From NCBI GenBank assembly GCA_965183885.1, contig OZ238992.1, forward strand, positions 1,798,001 through 1,862,000: a DNA stretch of 64,000 nucleotides, in the 5' to 3' direction. Positions 36,185 through 43,677 of the stretch are shown here, one piece after another (position 1 is the stretch's first letter; every line of letters starts with the position of its first letter). The notes beneath the pieces were generated by a model. That model was not told the origin of the DNA. It searched no databases and was given only the letters and a program-made list of their open reading frames with translations. This stretch comes from UWMA-0277 sp965183885. Its GTDB lineage: Bacteria > Bacteroidota > Bacteroidia > Flavobacteriales > BACL11. Position numbers and translations under genes: made by a program.

Positions 36185-37162
36185 TTATAATATAATGTTA
36201 AATAAATATCCTGATAAGATGATGCAAAAAGTAACTAGTCCAAAGAAAATTCCGATTAATTTCCAAGTCATTACTTTCTTTAAGAGCATAGCTTCTGGTA
36301 GGGATAAGCCAACAACTCCCATCATAAAGGCAATAGCAGTTCCTAGTGGAATTCCTTTGGCTACTAAAACCTCTATAATTGGTAATATTCCTGAAGCGTT
36401 AGAGTACATTGGTACTGCTAAAGCTGTTGCCATAGGTACGGCAAACAAATTGTCTCTTCCCATATATTGTTCAAAAAATCCATCGGGGATATAGCCGTGC
36501 ATTAATCCTCCAATAGCAATACCAACAATTACATAAGGTAAAATCCCTTTAATAATTTTCCATGCTTCAGCTGTAATTAGAGGTAAGCGTTGCTTAAAAG
36601 AAATACCACTTGCTTGAAACTCTTCACTTTCTTTTTCAGAGTTTTTAATAATATCTTGTACCCAAGGAGTCAGGTAGCGCTCTAGGTTTAATTTCTGAAG
36701 AATAAACCCTGAAGTAGTTCCTAAAATAATACCACTTACAATATAAATAACGGTAGTTTTTAGCCCAAACATTCCAAAAAACAAAGCAATTGCAACCTCA
36801 TTAACTAGGGGAGAAGTGATTAAGAACGAAAAGGTAACTCCCAAAGGAATTCCTCCTTTTACAAAACCAATAAATAGGGGTACTGATGAGCAGGAACAGA
36901 AGGGGGTAACAACCCCAAAAAGGCTAGCCATTAAATACTCCAAACCGTATAGTTTATTTCTGGAAAGATAGTTTCTTACTTTTTCTACTGGAAAGTAACT
37001 ATTGATAACACCCATCAAAAAGATAATGCTAAAGAGTAGGATAACAATCTTAAGCGTATCGTAGATAAAGAAATTTAAAGCTTGTGCTAAATGTTCTTCA
37101 GCAGACCAAGCAAGAGTATCGTAAACCAACCAATCTGCAATATGTTGTAGCCAGTCAAACAT
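36185..37162 (-). CDS. arsP: ArsP-like permease (DUF318 family)
   Basis: This 325-residue membrane protein has about eight membrane segments. It contains GVVTPFCSCSSVPLFIGF near residue 85, the TPxCSCS motif of the DUF318/ArsP family, and a second related segment (AVPMYSNASGILPI). Some family members export trivalent organoarsenicals. Its place between the mini-thioredoxin and ArsF genes supports arsenic or organoarsenical efflux. It lies 5 bases after the thioredoxin-like gene. Confidence 0.83.
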   Translation of the reverse strand: MFDWLQHIADWLVYDTLAWSAEEHLAQALNFFIYDTLKIVILLFSIIFLMGVINSYFPVEKVRNYLSRNKLYGLEYLMASLFGVVTPFCSCSSVPLFIGFVKGGIPLGVTFSFLITSPLVNEVAIALFFGMFGLKTTVIYIVSGIILGTTSGFILQKLNLERYLTPWVQDIIKNSEKESEEFQASGISFKQRLPLITAEAWKIIKGILPYVIVGIAIGGLMHGYIPDGFFEQYMGRDNLFAVPMATALAVPMYSNASGILPIIEVLVAKGIPLGTAIAFMMGVVGLSLPEAMLLKKVMTWKLIGIFFGLVTFCIILSGYLFNIIL

Positions 37163-37167
37163 AGTTC

Positions 37168-37404
37168 TTAGGCTTGTAACAATTCTAAAATTTCACTTTT
37201 AGCAGGAACACGCCCTTTTACTTTTACTTCTTCATCAATAACTAAAGCAGGGGTAGCCATTACATTGTATTCCATAATTTCTACAATATCTTCAACTTTA
37301 ATAACTGCTGCTTCAATATTATTTTTTGATATAACTTCATTTACATACTGAACTGTTGTTTTACATTTTGGACAACCAGTTCCTAAAACTTTTACTGTTT
37401 TCAT
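37168..37404 (-). CDS. Mini-thioredoxin (redox-active disulfide protein)
   Basis: This 78-residue thioredoxin-fold protein begins MKTVKVLGTGCPKCK, with a CPKC active site (Cys11, Cys14) and a cis-Pro segment MATPALVID. It belongs to the small redox-active disulfide proteins often found beside ArsP-type permeases. A likely job is delivering electrons to the arsenate reductase or permease. It is 8 bases after the phosphatase-like gene and cytosolic. Confidence 0.85.
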   Translation of the reverse strand: MKTVKVLGTGCPKCKTTVQYVNEVISKNNIEAAVIKVEDIVEIMEYNVMATPALVIDEEVKVKGRVPAKSEILELLQA

Positions 37405-37412
37405 CGTTTTAA

Positions 37413-38015
37413 TTATTTTATTTGAGAAAAAATATAGATCATTTCACTAGCAATTAAGAAAGAGCGTGCATCATACATAGTAGCTTCGTAAGGAGTATTA
37501 TCAAATGCTTTAGGATCATCATATCTTAATGAAATTCTTTGCTCGCAACCAGCTACATAAGGACAGTTTTCATCAGCATGAGAACAAGTCATAATAGCAG
37601 CAAATCCACCTTTAGGATTTATAGTATCATCATAAAGTTTGGAGTATAAAGTAATTGGTGCTGAATCTTCATTAAACTGAACTTTATAATGAGGGTTTTC
37701 TTCTTCCTTATTTTCAACTTTAAAACCAAAACGCTTTAATGAAGCTATAGTTCTTGAGTTACAAGCAGTGACTTCTACACCTCCAGAATAAGTTTGAATA
37801 TCAATATTGAACTTTTTAGCTGCTACTGCTGCCCAAACCTGTGTAAACTGACTTCTTCTTGAATTATGTGTGCAAATAAAATTAAGTTCAATTCCTTGCT
37901 TATTTGCTCTTTTATTATTGATAAAATCAATTAAGACTTGTAGCTCTTCTTTTCTTTGATTAGCAATAGTATGCGATGCTGTTAGGGAAATTATTTCTTC
38001 TATTTTTTCAAACAT
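37413..38015 (-). CDS. Low-molecular-weight phosphatase-like arsenate reductase
   Basis: This 200-residue protein has the LMW protein-tyrosine-phosphatase loop FICTHNSRRSQ (C48-x5-R54-S) and a downstream RYDDPKAFDN segment with Asp-Pro. Extra cysteines in TACNSR, MTCSHADENC and AGCEQR could form the relay used by thioredoxin-coupled ArsC. The ars context supports arsenate reduction over protein dephosphorylation. An operator-like palindrome lies 17 bases before its start, besides the one before arsR. Confidence 0.83.
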   Translation of the reverse strand: MFEKIEEIISLTASHTIANQRKEELQVLIDFINNKRANKQGIELNFICTHNSRRSQFTQVWAAVAAKKFNIDIQTYSGGVEVTACNSRTIASLKRFGFKVENKEEENPHYKVQFNEDSAPITLYSKLYDDTINPKGGFAAIMTCSHADENCPYVAGCEQRISLRYDDPKAFDNTPYEATMYDARSFLIASEMIYIFSQIK

Positions 38016-38031
38016 AGTTTATGGTTATAGT

Positions 38032-38047
38032 ATTGTAATATTGCGAT
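38032..38047. promoter_or_regulatory. Operator-like palindrome between arsR and the arsenate reductase gene
   Basis: ATTGTAATATTGCGAT is an imperfect palindrome. Its minus-strand form and the plus-strand copy at 38404-38419 both fit ATYGYAATATTRCRAT. It lies 17 bases upstream of the phosphatase-like gene. The likely ligand is ArsR. Confidence 0.6.
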
Positions 38048-38065
38048 ATATGGACTCAAATTTTT

Positions 38066-38398
38066 TTAACATGAATCTCCTTTACATGTATTATGTCCAT
38101 CAAATAAGTTGTTGAATAAATGCTGCACTTTACTCCAGTTTTCTTTATTTATACAATAGCTCATTGATACTCCTTCTATAGTCCCTTGTATAAGTCCTAA
38201 TTGCTTTAGTTCCTTTAAGTGTTGGCTAATAGTTGCTTGTGCCAACCCTAATTCTTTTACTAAGTCTGAGTTAATACAATCTTTGGAAGAAATGAGATGA
38301 TGAAGAATAGCAATTCTTGCAGGGTGCGCAAAGCCTTTTGCTATTGCTGCAAGTTTGTTTTGCTCTGGTGTAAATAAATCTGATTTTGTTAGCCCCAT
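38066..38398 (-). CDS. arsR: ArsR/SmtB family repressor
   Basis: From ATG 38398 (MGLTKSDLFT) this is a 110-residue winged-helix repressor. A TTG 12 bases upstream is in frame but lies in the operator, so I reject it. The recognition region is LAQATISQHLKELKQLGLI. The classic ELCVCDL arsenic site is absent; cysteines are at 41, 82, 105 and 110, the last two in TCKGDSC. As(III) may therefore bind through Cys41 with the C-terminal pair (inference). It heads the ars operon and faces the multicopper oxidase gene. Confidence 0.88.
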   Translation of the reverse strand: MGLTKSDLFTPEQNKLAAIAKGFAHPARIAILHHLISSKDCINSDLVKELGLAQATISQHLKELKQLGLIQGTIEGVSMSYCINKENWSKVQHLFNNLFDGHNTCKGDSC

Positions 38399-38403
38399 GA
38401 TAC

Positions 38404-38439
38404 ATTGCAATATTACGATGAAATATTTTATTGGACAAA
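38404..38439 (-). promoter_or_regulatory. arsR promoter with overlapping operator
   Basis: On the minus strand TTTG (38436-38439) and TAATATTG (38408-38415) are separated by 20 bases. The 16-base palindrome 38404-38419 covers the -7 element, an arrangement expected for autorepression. The ATG is only 9 bases beyond the -7 box, so the mRNA has almost no leader. Confidence 0.65.
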
Positions 38440-38620
38440 TTTATGTAGGGGTTTATTTTATAGAGTAGATATAAGTTTTTGAACTCAGAAGAACTCAAAA
38501 TTAAAGATAGATTTTATTTATTTCAACTTCTACATCATGGTAATGCTATTTTTTTTTAACTTCGTGGCTTAAATAAATATAACTTATTTTAATAGTAAAA
38601 TAACACAAAACGCTATAGAG

Positions 38621-40309
38621 ATGAAAAAAATATTCTTACTCATAATAATATTGGCTGCAGTAAGTACAACAACAGCACAAACACAAAATGCTTTACTTAT
38701 ACCAGATACTTTAACAGGTCCTAACTATAACCTTACAGTTGATTATGATTCTTTAGAAATATTTCCAGGTATCTACACTCATACTGCTGGGGTTAATGGT
38801 GCTATTCTTGGTCCTACGCTTATTATAAATAAGGGAGATGTAGTAACTATGAATGTAGAAAATAAATTAATTGATACTACTACAATGCACTGGCATGGAG
38901 TGCATCTTCCTGCTGCAATGGATGGTGGTCCTCATTCAAAAATAAATCCTAATACTACATGGTCTCCAACTTGGACTGCTATGGAAAGAGCTTCAACAAT
39001 GTGGTACCATCCTCATTTACACCATAAAACATACAAGCATGTTATGATGGGTGTTTCAGGATTAATAATTAATCGTGATAATGATGAGGCAGCACTTGCT
39101 TTACCAAGGAGCTATGGAGTAGATGATATCCCTTTAGTTTTACAAACAAAAGTAATGGACGCTAACTATCAGATAGATGCAAGTATGATGAGTAGTGCTA
39201 TGGATACTTTATTTTTAGCAAATGCAACTAGAAATGCATATTTTGATGCTCCTGCACAAATTGTTCGATTCAGAATTTTAAATGGTTCTGCCATGAGAGT
39301 ATATAATATAGGTTTAAGTAATGGAGCTGATTTTTGGGTAATTGGTTCAGATGGAGGATTGCTTTCTGCTCCAGTACAAAATAACAAGTTAGTTATTTCT
39401 CCTGGAGAACGCTTTGAAATTTTAGTTGACTTAACAGGAATGCAAGGGCAGAGTGTTTCAATTTTAAATTATGGAACAAGTATCCCTTCAAGTACTTATG
39501 GGTCAGGAAGTATGATGGGAGGTGGTTCCATTCCAAATTATACCAATAACCCATTAAATGGAGCAGACTTTACAATGCTATCTTTAAATGTTATAGCTCA
39601 AACAGCAAACCCTATAACTACAATTCCTACAGCTTTAGTTCCTACAAATCCTCATAGCCAAACTAATATTGATGCAACTAGGCAATTTACTTTTACAAGT
39701 ACAGGAGGGCAAAATGGTCCGTTTTTGATTAACGGAAATACTTTTGATATGAGCCAGATTAATTATGCAATTCCTCTTAACAATAAAGAAATATGGTCAT
39801 TTACCAATCAAACTCCTATTGCTCATCCTTTTCATATACATGATGTACAGTTTAATATTTTAGAAATAAATGGTGCAATACCTCCTTTACACATGCAGGG
39901 GTGGAAAGATATTTTACTTATTCCAGGGCACATGGGGTCTGCTAAGTTTATTGCTAAGTTTGAAGATTATGCTGATGAAAATATTCCTTTTATGTACCAT
40001 TGCCATATGTTAGTGCATGAGGATGAAGGTATGATGGGACAATTTACAGTGGTTGATAATAATACCAGTACAAATAATATTATCAAAAACGATTTGTTTT
40101 CTGTTTTTCCTAACCCTGCAAATAACAACTTAACAGTTCAATTAGAAGAACTAGATAATAGTAATATTGAAATTTACGATACTAAGGGGAGTTTACTTTA
40201 TGAAGAACATTTATATGAGAATACTTTAAATATTGATATTAGCAAACTAAGTAAAGGGGTATATTTTATTAAGATTAATAATATAACTTCAAAGTTTATT
40301 AAAGAATAA
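38621..40309 (+). CDS. Secreted multicopper oxidase with T9SS sorting domain
   Basis: This 562-residue three-cupredoxin oxidase has a signal peptide (STTTAQ). Copper motifs are MHWHGVH (His90, His92), WYHPHLHHK (from residue 128), HPFHIHDVQF (about 402) and YHCHMLVHEDEGMM (about 459-472). The last supplies the type 1 Cys, His and Met and links to the trinuclear centre. A T9SS type A domain follows (VFPNPANNNL to FIKE). A Met/Gly-rich loop (GSGSMMGGG) near residue 300 suggests a copper-tolerance or metal-oxidising type. It is transcribed away from arsR across 222 bases, which include the arsR operator. Confidence 0.93.
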   Translation: MKKIFLLIIILAAVSTTTAQTQNALLIPDTLTGPNYNLTVDYDSLEIFPGIYTHTAGVNGAILGPTLIINKGDVVTMNVENKLIDTTTMHWHGVHLPAAMDGGPHSKINPNTTWSPTWTAMERASTMWYHPHLHHKTYKHVMMGVSGLIINRDNDEAALALPRSYGVDDIPLVLQTKVMDANYQIDASMMSSAMDTLFLANATRNAYFDAPAQIVRFRILNGSAMRVYNIGLSNGADFWVIGSDGGLLSAPVQNNKLVISPGERFEILVDLTGMQGQSVSILNYGTSIPSSTYGSGSMMGGGSIPNYTNNPLNGADFTMLSLNVIAQTANPITTIPTALVPTNPHSQTNIDATRQFTFTSTGGQNGPFLINGNTFDMSQINYAIPLNNKEIWSFTNQTPIAHPFHIHDVQFNILEINGAIPPLHMQGWKDILLIPGHMGSAKFIAKFEDYADENIPFMYHCHMLVHEDEGMMGQFTVVDNNTSTNNIIKNDLFSVFPNPANNNLTVQLEELDNSNIEIYDTKGSLLYEEHLYENTLNIDISKLSKGVYFIKINNITSKFIKE

Positions 40310-40336
40310 GAATACTATTTCCTTTTCTTTAAACTA

Positions 40337-40371
40337 TAAAAAAAGCCCACTCAAATGAGTGGGCTTTTTTT
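40337..40371. terminator. Bidirectional terminator between the multicopper oxidase and tmRNA genes
   Basis: A GC-rich stem AGCCCACTCA/TGAGTGGGCT is flanked by seven A on one side and seven T on the other. It can end both the plus-strand oxidase transcript and the minus-strand tmRNA. Confidence 0.92.
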
Positions 40372-40372
40372 G

Positions 40373-40736
40373 TGGAGCTGGTGGGTTTCGAACCCACGTC
40401 CAAACAAGGGATTAAATAACTTTCTACATGTTTATCTTATTTTAGTTTTCGAAACTAGGCAGGAGACAAGCAACCAAACCTAATCCTTAACTTCTAAAAT
40501 TTCGCTTACTTACAGAAGTCGTAAATAAACTATCCTGAGCTTAATTATGCCTCAAGATTTAGGAGACAGGAAGTCCTATAAAAGAGACAAAAGCCGAGCT
40601 AATTATATAAATTAGGCAGCTAAAGCGTAGTTATTCTCGCCAATTAAAAAATGTGAATCTTGATATTTACGAGCCAAAATACAATGCTCGACATGCTTAC
40701 TACAAAATGCGCTTGCAGTCAAATCCAGTCAGCCCC
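40373..40736 (-). ncRNA. ssrA: tmRNA (tag GENNYALAA)
   Basis: On the minus strand the 5' end GGGGCTGA pairs with the 3' CAGCTCC to form the tRNA-like acceptor, and the T-arm is GTGGG-TTCGAAA-CCCAC. The tag frame at 40612-40641 reads GENNYALAA followed by TAA, a tag of the Bacteroidota type. The mature 3' CCA is not encoded. The gene rescues stalled ribosomes together with SmpB, which is not in the window. The length of about 364 bases is normal. Confidence 0.96.
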
Positions 40737-40756
40737 ATGAAATAAATGAACAAATG

Positions 40757-40764
40757 CAAAATTA
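40757..40764 (-). promoter_or_regulatory. -7 element (TAATTTTG) for ssrA
   Basis: A perfect TAnnTTTG on the minus strand lies 20 bases before the tmRNA 5' end, giving a short leader that would be removed by processing. Confidence 0.55.
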
Positions 40765-40773
40765 CAAAAATCA

Positions 40774-40804
40774 GTTGCTAAATAGGAGGCATTTTTTACT
40801 TTTG
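40774..40804 (+). promoter_or_regulatory. Promoter GTTG-N19-TACTTTTG for the gene at 40825
   Basis: GTTG at 40774-40777 and TACTTTTG at 40797-40804 are separated by 19 bases. The ATG follows 20 bases after the -7 box. The ssrA promoter lies in the same short gap, so the two genes share a compact divergent control region. Confidence 0.65.
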
Positions 40805-40824
40805 TAAAACGAAAAAATAATAGG

Positions 40825-42027
40825 ATGAAAATAGGAGTTTTAGAAGAAGAAAAAGTACCAGTAGACAAGAGAGTTCCTTTAACTCCTAAGCAGTGTAAAA
40901 AAATACTTGAGCTTTACCCAGAAGTAGAGCTTGTTGTAAAAACTAGTTCCGTAAGATGTTTTAATGATGAAGCCTATAAGGCTGAAGGGATTACTATAGT
41001 TGATGATTTAACAGATTGTGATGTGTTAATAGGAGTGAAGGAAGTGCCTAAAAGCTCATTAATTCCTAATAAAACCTATTTCTATTTTTCACATACTATA
41101 AAAGAACAGCCTTATAATAGGGATCTATTATTAAAAATGATGGAGCTTAATATTAGCATGGTAGATTATGAGGTGCTAAAAAATAAGCAAGGAAAACGTC
41201 TTTTAGGGTTTGGAAGGTATGCTGGTATTGTTGGTGCTTATAATGGTTTTTTAACCTATGGGTTAAAATCAGGAAACTATAACTTAAAAGCAGCTAATGA
41301 GTGTGAAGATAGGGTAGAGATGGAGGCTGAGATGGATAAGATTAAACTTAGTCAGGAAAAAATAATTGTAACAGGTAGTGGTAGGGTAGGAAATGGTGTT
41401 TTAGAGATTATGAAAAAATCGGGAATACTAGAAGTAAGTAAAACAGATTTTTTAACTCAATCGTTTAATGAACCTGTTTATGTTCATTTAAATACTATGG
41501 ATTATAATGTCCGAATTGATGGAGCTATATCTGATAAAAAGGAGTTTTATAAGTTCCCAGAATTGTATAAATCTTCTTTTATGGATTATGCTAAAGTAGC
41601 TGATATTTTTATTGCAGGACATTTCTATGGATCAGGTTCTCCTTATTTATTCACTAGAGAAGATGCTAAGGGTAATAATTTTGATATTAAAGTAGTTGCC
41701 GATATTTCTTGTGATATTGACGGCCCTGTGGCTTCTACTATTCGTCCTTCAACAATAGAGCAGCCAATTTATGGTTACGATACAAACACAGAACAAGAGG
41801 TTGCTTATAATTCAAATTCTGCAATTGCAGTTATGGCTGTAGATAATTTACCTTGCGAATTACCAAAAGATGCTTCTGAAGATTTTGGGAATGAATTGAT
41901 AGCAAAGATTTTACCTTCAATAATTAATGAAGATAGTCAGCAAATTATAGCAAATGCAACTATTTGTAAAGATGGAGATTTAACACCAAACTTTGAGTAC
42001 TTACGTAATTATGTAAATGGGAACTAA
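40825..42027 (+). CDS. NAD(P)-dependent saccharopine-dehydrogenase-like enzyme
   Basis: This 400-residue protein combines an alanine-dehydrogenase/transhydrogenase-type N-terminal domain (MKIGVLEEEKVPVDKRVPLT) with a Rossmann segment reading VTGSGRVGNGVLEIM near residue 185. The layout resembles LYS1-type saccharopine dehydrogenases (lysine-forming). Conserved pieces include YFYFSHTIKEQPYN and VADISCDIDGPVASTIRPST. It probably acts on an amino acid or its ketoacid adduct; the substrate cannot be fixed from sequence. It overlaps the convergent rpe gene by four bases. Confidence 0.82.
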   Translation: MKIGVLEEEKVPVDKRVPLTPKQCKKILELYPEVELVVKTSSVRCFNDEAYKAEGITIVDDLTDCDVLIGVKEVPKSSLIPNKTYFYFSHTIKEQPYNRDLLLKMMELNISMVDYEVLKNKQGKRLLGFGRYAGIVGAYNGFLTYGLKSGNYNLKAANECEDRVEMEAEMDKIKLSQEKIIVTGSGRVGNGVLEIMKKSGILEVSKTDFLTQSFNEPVYVHLNTMDYNVRIDGAISDKKEFYKFPELYKSSFMDYAKVADIFIAGHFYGSGSPYLFTREDAKGNNFDIKVVADISCDIDGPVASTIRPSTIEQPIYGYDTNTEQEVAYNSNSAIAVMAVDNLPCELPKDASEDFGNELIAKILPSIINEDSQQIIANATICKDGDLTPNFEYLRNYVNGN

Positions 42028-42674
42028 ACTGCTTTTAAGTCAGCAATAGTTTGCGTAGGGTTATCAGATTTAAATACAAAACTTCCTGCTACTAATACAT
42101 CAGCTCCAGCATCAATTAGTTTTCTTGCATTGGCAGTACTTACGCCGCCATCAATTTCAATATGAGTGCTTAAGCCTTGTTCATCAGCCATTTTTCTAAG
42201 CTTCTTAACTTTATTATAAGTCATTTCCTCAAATTTTTGCCCTCCAAACCCTGGGTTTATTGACATTATTAGTACCATATAGCACTTTGGTAAAATATCT
42301 TCCAAAACACTTACTGGAGTTGTAAGGTTTAAAACTACACCTGCTTTACATCCTGCATCTTCAATTTGTGTAAGTGTTCTGTGTAAATGCACTGTCGATT
42401 CATAATGTACAGTAATAATATCTGCACCAACTTTTGCAAATTCTTCTATATAACGCTCAGGCTTCTCTATCATTAAATGTACATCAAGAGGTTTTGTTGC
42501 ATGTTTTTTTATAGCCTGAATTACAGGCATTCCATAAGAGATATTAGGAACAAAATGACCATCCATTACATCAATATGAAACCAATCTGCTTGGCTATTG
42601 TTTACCATTTCGCAATCTCTTTGTAAGTTTCCGAAATCTGCTGCTAACATTGAAGGCGCTATCTTATGTGACAT
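42024..42674 (-). CDS. rpe: Ribulose-phosphate 3-epimerase
   Basis: This 216-residue TIM-barrel enzyme interconverts ribulose 5-phosphate and xylulose 5-phosphate in the pentose phosphate pathway. Visible marks are APSMLAADFGNL, HIDVMDGHFVPN (metal-binding His and Asp), MSINPGFGGQKF (phosphate and loop region) and EIDGGVSTANA. The length is usual. It has its own -7 element just after the rpoD terminator, and it converges with the gene at 40825 by a 4-base overlap. Confidence 0.96.
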   Translation of the reverse strand: MSHKIAPSMLAADFGNLQRDCEMVNNSQADWFHIDVMDGHFVPNISYGMPVIQAIKKHATKPLDVHLMIEKPERYIEEFAKVGADIITVHYESTVHLHRTLTQIEDAGCKAGVVLNLTTPVSVLEDILPKCYMVLIMSINPGFGGQKFEEMTYNKVKKLRKMADEQGLSTHIEIDGGVSTANARKLIDAGADVLVAGSFVFKSDNPTQTIADLKAV

Positions 42675-42690
42675 GTAGTTTATTTTTTGG

Positions 42691-42698
42691 CAAAGATA
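42691..42698 (-). promoter_or_regulatory. -7 element (TATCTTTG) for rpe
   Basis: A perfect TAnnTTTG on the minus strand lies 16 bases before the rpe ATG and immediately after the rpoD terminator. Confidence 0.55.
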
Positions 42699-42704
42699 AG
42701 TAAT

Positions 42705-42730
42705 AAAAAAGAGGGCATTAGCCCTCTTTA
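42705..42730 (-). terminator. Rho-independent terminator after rpoD
   Basis: GAGGGC/GCCCTC arms around a 4-base loop, followed on the minus strand by six T, start 8 bases after the rpoD stop codon. Confidence 0.88.
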
Positions 42731-42734
42731 AAAT

Positions 42735-43598
42735 TTATCCTAAATAAGTTTTCAAAATTTTACTTCTTGAAGTCTGTTTAAGCCTTCTAACTGCTTTTTC
42801 TTTTATCTGCCTTACCCTTTCTCTGGTTAAGTCAAACTTTTCACCTATCTCTTCAAGTGTCATTGCATGCCCTCCATTTAGTCCAAAATAAGATGAAACT
42901 ACGTCAGCTTCTCTAGGAGTTAGAGTATCTAAAGCTCTTCTAATCTCTTCTCTTAAAGATTCTAACATTAGTTGTGCATCAGGGTTTGGACTTTCATCTG
43001 ATCCCATTACATCATATAAGTTACTATCTTCTCCTTCAATTAAAGGAGCGTCCATAGATACATGACGTCCAGTGTTTTTAAGTGATTGCTTTACCTCAGT
43101 AATTGATAATTCAACTAAATCAGCAATTTCTTCAGGAGTAGGAGGTCTTTCAAACTCTTGCTCTAATTTTGCATAGGCCTTATTAATTTTGTTAATTGAA
43201 CCAATTTTATTAAGTGGTAGCCTTACAATACGAGATTGTTCTGCTAAAGCTTGTAAAATTGATTGACGAATCCACCATACAGCATAAGAAATAAATTTAA
43301 ATCCTCTAGTTTCATCAAAACGTTTTGCAGCTTTAATAAGTCCAAGGTTTCCTTCATTAATTAAATCAGGAAGTGTTAATCCTTGATTTTGATATTGCTT
43401 AGCAACAGAAACAACAAAACGTAAATTGGCTTTAGTTAATTTATCAAGAGCTCTTTCATCACCCGCTTTTATACGTTGTGCTAACTCTACTTCTTCTTCA
43501 GCTGTAATTAAATCTACTCTACCAATTTCTTGCAAATACTTGTCCAGTGATGCAGTTTCTCTATTGGTAACCTGTTTTGTTATTTTTAGTTGTCTCAT
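42735..43598 (-). CDS. rpoD: Primary sigma factor RpoD
   Basis: This 287-residue sigma-70 factor is of the short Bacteroidota type, without region 1.1. It has region 1.2 ([16 protein letters not shown]), 2.1-2.4 ([31 protein letters not shown]), region 3, and 4.2 ([23 protein letters not shown]), ending KILKTYLG. It recognises TTTG/TAnnTTTG promoters, of which many copies are seen in this window. It is a single gene with a terminator. Compared with the paralogue at 25877, it looks like the housekeeping form. Confidence 0.95.
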   Translation of the reverse strand: MRQLKITKQVTNRETASLDKYLQEIGRVDLITAEEEVELAQRIKAGDERALDKLTKANLRFVVSVAKQYQNQGLTLPDLINEGNLGLIKAAKRFDETRGFKFISYAVWWIRQSILQALAEQSRIVRLPLNKIGSINKINKAYAKLEQEFERPPTPEEIADLVELSITEVKQSLKNTGRHVSMDAPLIEGEDSNLYDVMGSDESPNPDAQLMLESLREEIRRALDTLTPREADVVSSYFGLNGGHAMTLEEIGEKFDLTRERVRQIKEKAVRRLKQTSRSKILKTYLG

Positions 43599-43677
43599 TT
43601 GGTTTTTTTTATTAATAAACTTGTGCCACCTATTTTACGCAAGGTTTAGCAGTTTGTTACAAATTGTTTAACAAAAA

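Noticed and set aside
38399..38410. TTG start extending ArsR by four residues
   Set aside because: The codon lies in the operator palindrome and the ATG at 38398 gives a normal family start.
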